NCBI GenBank assembly: GCA_030600525.1
Contig: JAUVLX010000064.1
Location: forward strand, 1 to 13,623
Origin: Desulfobulbus sp.
GTDB lineage: Bacteria; Desulfobacterota; Desulfobulbia; Desulfobulbales; Desulfobulbaceae
Direction of reading: 5' to 3'
Length of the DNA: 13,623 nucleotides
Positions 1-5,349 of this stretch are shown piece after piece. The position numbers and the translations under genes were made by a program. The stretch's first letter is position 1; each line of letters starts with the position of its first letter. The notes beneath the pieces are model-generated. The model made no database searches. It had not been told where the DNA came from and worked only from the letters and a program-made list of their open reading frames with translations.

Positions 1-23
1 TTCATCGTTGACGCGACACTTGC

Positions 24-49
24 AAAAAAAAAGGCGGGGTGCTTCGCTT
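24..49 (-). terminator. weak candidate terminator after the TetR gene
   Basis: Just past the TetR stop codon, the minus strand has a short imperfect stem (AAGCG paired with CG-C-CTT, one bulged C) running into nine consecutive T residues. The T tract is good but the stem is short, so this is only a plausible intrinsic terminator. Confidence 0.3.
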
Positions 50-60
50 ATAAAAACTGC

Positions 61-660
61 TTACTCTTTGCCAGCTTCCATAACCCCTTGCTGAAAAATG
101 GCTGTCAGTTGTTCTGTCACGTCTTCAACAGAGAATTCCATCCCCATTTCGTTACTCGGCCCCCAGATACGCGAAATTTCATCCAATGCGCCAAAGAGTA
201 TTTGTTTAGCAATATCGGATTCAATATTCTGGCGAAAAATATGCTTCTGCTTGCCTTCCTCAATAATAGAAGAGACTATATTGAGGTAATTACTGAAACT
301 GTTTTTTCGATAGTCACGGACAAGTTTATTGGTTTGCCTGAGTTCGATGTGAATGACCTCTGCAAGATTTTTATTTTTCTTCATCTCTTCAAGATGTTTA
401 CCAATAAAAATCTCCAATTTGACCTTGGGGTCGTTTTCTTTATTGATAAGTTCGGTGACTTGCTCGATGAGCTTACCTATTTCCTGATCAAAAACAGAAA
501 TAAGAATATCAAACTTATTTTTAAAGTAGAGATATATAGTACCGTCTGCCACTTTAGCCTCTTTTGCAATATCAGAAATTCGGGCATTAAAAAAACCCTT
601 TTTTGCAAAAACCTTAGTGGCAGCACGAATAATTTTTCGATGCTTGTCAGCTGATTTCAT
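61..660 (-). CDS. TetR/AcrR-family transcriptional regulator, FadR-like
   Basis: A 199-residue protein of usual TetR length. Residues 8-55 form the N-terminal DNA-binding domain. The helix-turn-helix lies at about 27-47 (ISDIAKEAKVADGTIYLYF), which carries the family hallmark of an A..A.V..GTIY.YF recognition helix. The remainder is an all-helical, charged C-terminal ligand-binding and dimerisation half. The start ATG has no obvious Shine-Dalgarno. A promoter with a perfect TTGACA box and an inverted-repeat operator sit just upstream, which suggests autorepression. The operator resembles the TGAATGA/TCATTCA sites of Bacillus FadR-type regulators of fatty-acid degradation, so an acyl-CoA ligand is a reasonable guess, but no fatty-acid genes are visible here. 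By eye the gene looks more A+T-rich than its neighbours. The family call is firm; ligand and targets are inferred. Confidence 0.9.
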   Translation of the reverse strand: MKSADKHRKIIRAATKVFAKKGFFNARISDIAKEAKVADGTIYLYFKNKFDILISVFDQEIGKLIEQVTELINKENDPKVKLEIFIGKHLEEMKKNKNLAEVIHIELRQTNKLVRDYRKNSFSNYLNIVSSIIEEGKQKHIFRQNIESDIAKQILFGALDEISRIWGPSNEMGMEFSVEDVTEQLTAIFQQGVMEAGKE

Positions 661-691
661 TTATATGTTTAGCGGAATTTTACCTCAAAAT

Positions 692-707
692 GAATGAGCC
701 CTCATTC
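692..707. promoter_or_regulatory. palindromic operator of the TetR regulator
   Basis: GAATGAG-CC-CTCATTC is a perfect 7-bp inverted repeat around a 2-bp centre. It lies 32 bp upstream of the TetR start and 4 bp downstream of the predicted -10 box, so a bound dimer would cover the transcription start. It resembles the known FadR-type (TetR family) consensus TGAATGA-N3-TCATTCA. Confidence 0.7.
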
Positions 708-710
708 TTG

Positions 711-739
711 AAGTTAACAACAGAGACAAAGCGTGTCAA
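711..739 (-). promoter_or_regulatory. sigma-70 type promoter of the TetR gene
   Basis: On the minus strand a perfect -35 hexamer TTGACA (739 to 734) is followed after 17 bp by a poor -10, TAACTT (716 to 711, 3 of 6 consensus bases). The position directly before the operator supports the call. The weak -10 lowers confidence. Confidence 0.5.
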
Positions 740-890
740 GGAAAATGCCTGATAAAATTCATAGAATTTCATGCATGATTTATTATTTAAACAAGGATTT
801 CCATTAAAACTGATCTGTTTTTACTGGACGGATGCTATATCTTTTTATTAGGTATGCAGGAAAATAATCAACAGCCTAAAATTATGGCTT

Positions 891-896
891 AGGAGA
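891..896 (+). promoter_or_regulatory. ribosome binding site of the purD-purE gene
   Basis: AGGAGA with the AGGAG core ending 8 nt before the ATG at 904. It fixes the start codon, which also begins the canonical PurD sequence MKILVIGSGGREHAL. No convincing -35/-10 pair was found upstream between 720 and 890. Confidence 0.75.
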
Positions 897-903
897 TTGA
901 ATA

Positions 904-2676
904 ATGAAAATTTTGGTAATCGGTAGCGGCGGTCGCGAACACGCTCTTGTTTGGAAGCTCAAACAATCATCACGGGCAAGTAAAATATTTTGCGCACCCG
1001 GCAATGCAGGCATAAGTAAAATTGCTACCTGCGTTGATATCGCTGCTGGCGATGTTGAAAATTTACTGCAATTTGCACTCAGTGAGTCCATAGATCTTAC
1101 TGTGGTCGGCCCCGAAGATCCTCTTACTGCCGGGATAGTAGATATATTTGAAGAAAAGGGGCTCCCTATTTTCGGCCCATCAAAGGCTGCGGCTGAACTT
1201 GAGGCAAGCAAAGCTTTTACCAAGGATTTTCTTAAAAAACACAATATCCCCAGTGCTTCGTACAAAGTATTCAACAAACCTGGACAAGCCAAAAAATATA
1301 TAGATAAAATCGGTGCGCCCTGTGTGGTCAAGGCAGATGGACTAGCTGCTGGTAAAGGTGTCATTATTGCCGACAGTAAAGACATGGCTAAACAAGCTGT
1401 TGACTCCATAATGAAAGAAAAGCGTTTTGGGATTGCCGGAGAGCGAGTTGTTGTCGAAAGTTTTTTACGTGGTGAAGAAGCCTCCTTTATTGCCTTTACC
1501 GATGGCAAAACTGTTTTACCCTTACCTTCATCTCAAGATCACAAAGCGGCCTTTGAAGGCGACAGAGGGCCTAATACCGGTGGCATGGGTGCTTACTCGC
1601 CGGCTCCCATTTTAACCGACCACCTGATCATGCGGGTTATGAATGAAGTCATGCTGCCCACTGTGAGGGGAATGGCAGAAGAAGGGCGTCCCTATAAAGG
1701 CATGCTCTACGCTGGACTGATGATTGATAAAGACAAAATTAATGTACTCGAATTTAACTGCCGTTTTGGTGATCCTGAATGCCAGCCGCTTCTGATGCGT
1801 TTAAATAATGATTTGGTTGACGTGCTTGAACACTGCATCAACCAGACCCTTGACGAGATAGAGCTTGACATTGACCCACGCCCCACAGTCTGTGTTGTTA
1901 TGGCCTCTGGTGGATATCCTGGAGATTATACAAAAGGCAAGGCCATCACGGGCTTGATCAAAGCGGGTAGGGTCAAAAACGTTGAGGTTTTTCATGCTGG
2001 AACAACCACCGCCAATAGAAGGACTGTCACTAACGGTGGTAGAGTGCTTGGCATCACAGCCATAGGGCAAAATATTGAAAAGGCGATTGAACTCGCTTAC
2101 CAAGCCGTAGATGAGATTAGCTGGTCAGAGTCCTATTATCGACGAGATATAGGGCATCGTGCTTTAAAACGCTTAAAACAGCAAGATGGACCATCTGTCG
2201 GTATTCTTATGGGTAGCGATTCTGATTTGCCTGTAATGCAGGCTGCTGCTGACGTCCTGAAAAGCTTTGATATATCATATGAGATGCGCATTGCTTCTGC
2301 ACACCGGACACCTGCTCAGGCTACAGAATACGCACAAACAGCCTACGAACGCGGCGTGAAATTGATCATTGCCGGTGCTGGAATGGCCGCACACTTAGCT
2401 GGGGTTTTGGCTGCACATACAACAATACCTGTTATTGGCGTGCCCATTGATGCCTCGTCGCTTAATGGCCTTGATGCTTTATTATCAACGGTCCAAATGC
2501 CCCCAGGAATACCTGTTGCAACCATGGGTATAGGTAAAGCAGGCGCCAAAAATGCTGCCGTATTGGCGGCACGTATACTTGGTATTACCGATAAAGAGAT
2601 GCAGGAGAAGCTGACACAATACGCCCTGGATATGGAACAACAGGTATTGGAAAAAAACAGTGCTTTAAAAGCATGA
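904..2676 (+). CDS. purD/purE: bifunctional GAR synthetase / N5-CAIR mutase (PurD-PurE fusion)
   Basis: One uninterrupted 590-residue frame encodes two complete enzymes of de novo purine synthesis. Residues 1-422 are PurD, the ATP-grasp phosphoribosylamine-glycine ligase: GSGGREHAL near the start, GPEDPL at 69-74, VKADGLAAGKGV at 142-153, GPNTGGMGAYSP at 222-233, and the usual PurD C-terminal YYRRDIGHRAL at 411-421. After a linker of about six residues, residues 429-585 are PurE: GSDSD at 437-441, SAHRTP at 465-470, and AGAGMAAHLAG at 490-500. This last motif marks class I PurE (N5-CAIR mutase) rather than the class II AIR carboxylase, which has an AGRSN-type motif. Class I normally needs PurK, which is not in the window. 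PurD and PurE catalyse non-consecutive steps. The stop overlaps the next start as ATGA. Confidence 0.95.
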   Translation: MKILVIGSGGREHALVWKLKQSSRASKIFCAPGNAGISKIATCVDIAAGDVENLLQFALSESIDLTVVGPEDPLTAGIVDIFEEKGLPIFGPSKAAAELEASKAFTKDFLKKHNIPSASYKVFNKPGQAKKYIDKIGAPCVVKADGLAAGKGVIIADSKDMAKQAVDSIMKEKRFGIAGERVVVESFLRGEEASFIAFTDGKTVLPLPSSQDHKAAFEGDRGPNTGGMGAYSPAPILTDHLIMRVMNEVMLPTVRGMAEEGRPYKGMLYAGLMIDKDKINVLEFNCRFGDPECQPLLMRLNNDLVDVLEHCINQTLDEIELDIDPRPTVCVVMASGGYPGDYTKGKAITGLIKAGRVKNVEVFHAGTTTANRRTVTNGGRVLGITAIGQNIEKAIELAYQAVDEISWSESYYRRDIGHRALKRLKQQDGPSVGILMGSDSDLPVMQAAADVLKSFDISYEMRIASAHRTPAQATEYAQTAYERGVKLIIAGAGMAAHLAGVLAAHTTIPVIGVPIDASSLNGLDALLSTVQMPPGIPVATMGIGKAGAKNAAVLAARILGITDKEMQEKLTQYALDMEQQVLEKNSALKA

Positions 2677-3296
2677 TCATAGTACCTGCCGACGAGCAAT
2701 CAATCCGTCAGGCTGCTGACGTTATACGGTCCGGTGGTTTGATTGCTTATCCGACAGAAACCTACTATGGTCTTGGTGTAGACCCTTACAATCAGCACGC
2801 TTTAAGAAAACTTTTCAAAATTAAAAAAAGAGCAGCACACTTACCCATCCTTGTGTTGATTGCGGGTATCAAGCAGGCAGAAAAGTTGGCAGCTCTTCCG
2901 CTACCAAAAAGTTTTACGCAACTTGCCGAGCAATTCTGGCCTGGTCCGATAACTCTTGTGTGCGCCGCGCATCCTGAGCTTCCGAGCGAGTTAACTGGCG
3001 GTACTGCAACCATTGGGATGCGTCAATCTTCTCATCATGTTGCCCGAAAACTTGTAAAGGCCTTTGGTGGACCCGTAACCGCTACAAGTGCCAATCTATC
3101 TGGCGGTGCACCAGCAAACAGTGCTGCGCAGGTTGCAGCTTATTTTGCAGACGACATCGATATTATCCTTGATAGCGGTGAAACAACAGGTACAAAAGGG
3201 TCAACTCTTGTCAAGTGTGAGCATGGATCCATTGAATGTATCCGCCAAGGAATGATAGACTTTCAGACCATTAAAGAGAAGAACCTCACGTTGTGA
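2673..3296 (+). CDS. tsaC: L-threonylcarbamoyladenylate synthase (TsaC/YrdC/Sua5 family)
   Basis: A 207-residue single-domain protein of the YrdC family. It makes threonylcarbamoyl-AMP from threonine, bicarbonate and ATP in the cytoplasm, the first step of t6A modification at position 37 of ANN-decoding tRNAs. Visible signatures are YPTETYYGLG (26-35), the basic KIKKR segment (49-53), FWPGPITLV (88-96), IGMR (114-117) and TSANLSG (138-144). The last of these corresponds to the conserved SxN loop that works with the K/R residues in nucleotide binding. The length fits the short TsaC/YwlC form, with no long Sua5 C-terminal extension. The start codon overlaps the purD-purE stop (ATGA), and there is no strong Shine-Dalgarno, so translational coupling is likely. 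The enzyme's partners TsaB, TsaD and TsaE are not in this window. Confidence 0.93.
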   Translation: MIIVPADEQSIRQAADVIRSGGLIAYPTETYYGLGVDPYNQHALRKLFKIKKRAAHLPILVLIAGIKQAEKLAALPLPKSFTQLAEQFWPGPITLVCAAHPELPSELTGGTATIGMRQSSHHVARKLVKAFGGPVTATSANLSGGAPANSAAQVAAYFADDIDIILDSGETTGTKGSTLVKCEHGSIECIRQGMIDFQTIKEKNLTL

Positions 3297-3316
3297 TTAT
3301 AACAGGTTCAACGAAC

Positions 3317-3322
3317 AGGAGA
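3317..3322 (+). promoter_or_regulatory. ribosome binding site of the Hpt gene
   Basis: AGGAGA lies 5-6 nt before the ATG at 3328 and supports that start for the small ORF. Confidence 0.7.
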
Positions 3323-3327
3323 TAAGC

Positions 3328-3657
3328 ATGGTATCCCTACAGTGGAACAAAGAATTTGCCTTGGAACAGACAGCTGATGATCAAGAACTTTTGGATGAAC
3401 TGCTTATTCTTTTTATAGATTCTTCAGCTTCAGATTTTCAGCAATTACAAGAGGCCATCGCTACCCACAATACTGAAGGCATACTCACAGCAGCTCACAG
3501 CATAAAAGGGGCTGCGGCAAGCCTGGGTATTGAAGGCATCCGTATAGTGGCAATGGAGATAGAGGAATATGCCCGCGGGACACAGGCTTCTGGCTCAATC
3601 GAGGAAAAAGTAGCCAAACTGGGTGAATTACTTGAGCAACTTAATTTACTTTTGTAA
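3328..3657 (+). CDS. stand-alone Hpt (histidine phosphotransfer) domain protein
   Basis: A 109-residue protein made almost entirely of one Hpt four-helix domain. The phosphorylation motif is TAAHSIKGAAASLGIEGI (54-71), with the phospho-accepting histidine at His57 followed by the conserved K60, G61 and an LG pair. Such proteins relay phosphate between receiver domains in the cytoplasm. No kinase or response regulator is adjacent, so it is an orphan whose partner must be encoded elsewhere. It lies 31 nt after tsaC with its own ribosome binding site, and its end is followed by a terminator, so it is probably the last gene of the purDE-tsaC-hpt unit. The context gives no hint of the pathway it serves. 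Confidence 0.88.
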   Translation: MVSLQWNKEFALEQTADDQELLDELLILFIDSSASDFQQLQEAIATHNTEGILTAAHSIKGAAASLGIEGIRIVAMEIEEYARGTQASGSIEEKVAKLGELLEQLNLLL

Positions 3658-3674
3658 GACAGCTATAGACAAGC

Positions 3675-3714
3675 TGAAACTCCGAAGAGCAAAGCCCTTC
3701 GGAGTTTCATTTTA
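3675..3714 (+). terminator. rho-independent terminator after the Hpt gene
   Basis: A perfect 13-bp stem, TGAAACTCCGAAG paired with CTTCGGAGTTTCA, encloses a 9-nt loop and is followed by TTTT. It lies 18 nt past the Hpt stop and 12 nt from the stop of the converging rhodanese gene. The T tract is on the plus-strand side only, so it mainly serves the plus-strand operon, but the stem could also slow transcription from the other side. Confidence 0.85.
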
Positions 3715-3725
3715 AAAGAAGGAGA

Positions 3726-5048
3726 TTATGGCCTTATAATCTCGCAATCACACTCAGCATCAGCAATATTGAGCAGCAAAAATTTTGCCTTATAACCATT
3801 TTTTAACAACTCTTTAAAGGCCATATCAGCCCTGGCTCCACTTGCACAATGGACGTAAATTTTCTTGTCCTTGGGCAGTTCGTTCATACGAGCTGGTATT
3901 TCATCCAGCGGGATATTAATCGTATTCTTAAATATCCCCAATTCCGCCACTTCAGCCTTTGTACGGGCATCTACGATAACCGCATCCTTATCTTCACCTG
4001 AAGCTGCTTTCCTAAAATCTGCTAAGGAAACTTCGCCTTTACCAAGCTTCCGTACCCAGCGTATTTCAGTATTGAAAATTGGCCCTTTTTCAATGGCCTC
4101 ACCAGAAGCTATCCAACCGGCAAATCCACCCTGAACAAGAGAAACGAATTTAAACCCATCGTCGCGCATGTCTTCCACGGCATCGAGGGTTTCCTGATCA
4201 CCGTAAAGAATAACAGGCGCGTTGCGGGCAATATCATCAAGCCGATCATCAAGTTGTTCGTACGGGATCGAGTATGCGCCTTTGATACGTCCTTTAACAG
4301 CTTCATTACTGGGGCGAACATCTACAAGAACGACATTACCGTTTTTGATAAAATCGTGGGTAGCATATGTTGGTAAATAGGCCTTGGCCCAGTCAGGTTC
4401 ACCATCTAAATAAACACGAATATTTTTATAACCAAATTTCTTCGCCAGACCGGCGGAGGCAGTTGACATGCCTCATGTGGGCCCTCCACAGTAGAAAACC
4501 AGTAGCTCATTCTTATCAGCAGGAAGTAAAGCAGCCTGTTTTTCTTTAAGTATGGGGACCGGAATGGACACGGCTCCTGGGAGATGTGATTGACCATATC
4601 GACTGGCAGGCCTGGAGTCGACTAAGTACATCTTATGGGCGTTGGTCACTAAAGCACTTAACTCCTCGGTCTTAATTTCTGTAACACCCTGGGGCAGTTT
4701 GGCTAGTTTTTGCTTAACAACTTTTGCATAAACATCATTTCCGCGTTTTTCAAAAGTAATGATCGCGGCATGGCCTTTTATTGCGTGTTCAATCCCCTTA
4801 GTCTGGTCATCAAACTTGACCATCATGATTTTGGCTTGCTTTCCCTTGCCAACTTCAATTGAGATGGTTTTGGCTAAATTTGATTTACCGACTATTTTCC
4901 CTTTGTATACATTTTTTTGCACCTGCTGCTTGGTCTGTCCGGTTTTGGGAGTCATATCTTGCTTGACGTCCTCTTTCTGAGCACAGCCAAAACTCAGCAG
5001 GCCGATCATCAACAATCCAGGTAAAAATTTGACACAGCTTTTATGCAT
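3726..5048 (-). CDS. selenocysteine-containing triple-rhodanese lipoprotein (UGA recoded)
   Basis: Two apparent minus-strand ORFs, ending at 4473 and starting at 4469, are in the same frame and separated only by TGA-GGC. Read through, they give one 440-residue protein with selenocysteine at 192. The start at 5048 is set by AAAAGGAGG six nt upstream. Residues 1-22 look like a lipoprotein signal (LLSFGC, Cys22). About 48-112 is a small beta-rich domain I cannot name. Three rhodanese domains follow. Domain 1 (about 120-222) has the active loop C187-GGPT-U192, ending in a GEPDW motif. Domain 2 (about 232-318) lacks a catalytic Cys (LYGDQE at 281-286) but keeps GGFAGW. Domain 3 (about 335-430) has C401-ASGAR. 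The tail has CDC (433-435). The role is probably sulfur or selenium transfer or sulfane-sulfur sensing outside the cytoplasm; the substrate is unknown. Splitting the gene at TGA would cut domain 1 in its active site. Confidence 0.88.
4443..4455 (-). promoter_or_regulatory. bacterial SECIS element (apical stem-loop)
   Basis: In the mRNA, 21 nt after the in-frame UGA, CGCC-GGUCU-GGCG forms a four-GC-pair hairpin with a five-base GGUCU loop. The E. coli fdhF SECIS, which binds SelB, has the same GGUCU loop about 18 nt after its UGA. Spacing, GC stem and loop all match the bacterial SECIS pattern. A weak lower stem (AACU with GGUU) is possible. Confidence 0.82.
4473..4475 (-). other. in-frame UGA selenocysteine codon
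   Basis: TGA occupies codon 192, between ACA (Thr191) and GGC (Gly193), in the six-residue active loop of the first rhodanese domain. In related rhodaneses with a CxGPxC loop, this position is a cysteine. Confidence 0.85.
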
Positions 5049-5177
5049 GTTTAACCTCCTTTTCATAGGATCACAGGTGAAATGGTCAATATGTTTCAAG
5101 ACCTCAGACATGGTCATCCAAATCCGTGGTTATAAGAAAAAACAACCATTTCCTCCTTACTTATTGCATCTTACTTG

Positions 5178-5207
5178 ATACTAGCACTTATGTTTATCTT
5201 TATTCAA
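5178..5207 (-). promoter_or_regulatory. candidate promoter of the selenoprotein gene
   Basis: TTGAAT (5207 to 5202), 18 bp, then TAGTAT (5183 to 5178) on the minus strand. Each box matches 4 of 6 consensus bases. It would give a leader of roughly 120 nt. Confidence 0.3.
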
Positions 5208-5235
5208 GCGCTGTGTAGCCTACTACAATAGATAA

Positions 5236-5265
5236 TATTGATAACCAGTATCAGGCTAATCAATA
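5236..5265. repeat. inverted repeats upstream of the selenoprotein promoter
   Basis: TATTGAT (5236-5242) pairs with ATCAATA (5259-5265) across 16 bp. Nested inside is TGATA-ACCAG-TATCA (5239-5253). The repeats sit about 30 bp upstream of the candidate -35 box, where an activator could bind. No known operator family was recognised. Confidence 0.3.
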
Positions 5266-5349
5266 GAGCTACTCAATGACCTGTTAAGAAAACGAGTACA
5301 TCGGAATGAGAACACAGATGGAACACCTTTGCTTAAAAAGCCTAAAAAA

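Larger units (their letters stand above)
5049..5349 (-). other. 301-bp leader/intergenic region between hrpA and the selenoprotein gene
   Basis: This region holds the strong Shine-Dalgarno AAAAGGAGG (5063 to 5055) of the selenoprotein gene, a candidate promoter (5178-5207), and overlapping inverted repeats at 5236-5265. There is also a second AAGGAGG (5158 to 5152), only 2 nt before an 11-codon reading frame (5149 to 5114). No hairpin with a T run follows hrpA, so readthrough from hrpA cannot be excluded. No conserved protein or RNA gene is visible in it. Confidence 0.5.

Noticed and set aside
882..1508. Long antisense frame opposite purD, and similar long antisense frames elsewhere
   Set aside because: These have the biased, Ser/Pro/Leu-rich composition of frame shadows, no ribosome binding sites, and lie wholly inside well-identified genes.
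3726..4469. Independent rhodanese protein starting MSTASAGL
   Set aside because: It lacks the first half of its domain, there is no Shine-Dalgarno before its ATG, and the frame continues from the preceding ORF.
4473..5117. Independent protein starting MTMSEVLK and ending CGGPT at the TGA
   Set aside because: The strong AAAAGGAGG and signal peptide place the start at 5048, and the TGA cuts a rhodanese active-site loop with its remainder in the same frame. It is the front part of the selenoprotein.
5114..5149. 11-codon leader peptide after AAGGAGG upstream of the selenoprotein
   Set aside because: The Shine-Dalgarno is only 2 nt from the ATG, too close for normal initiation, and the peptide has no recognisable attenuation codons.
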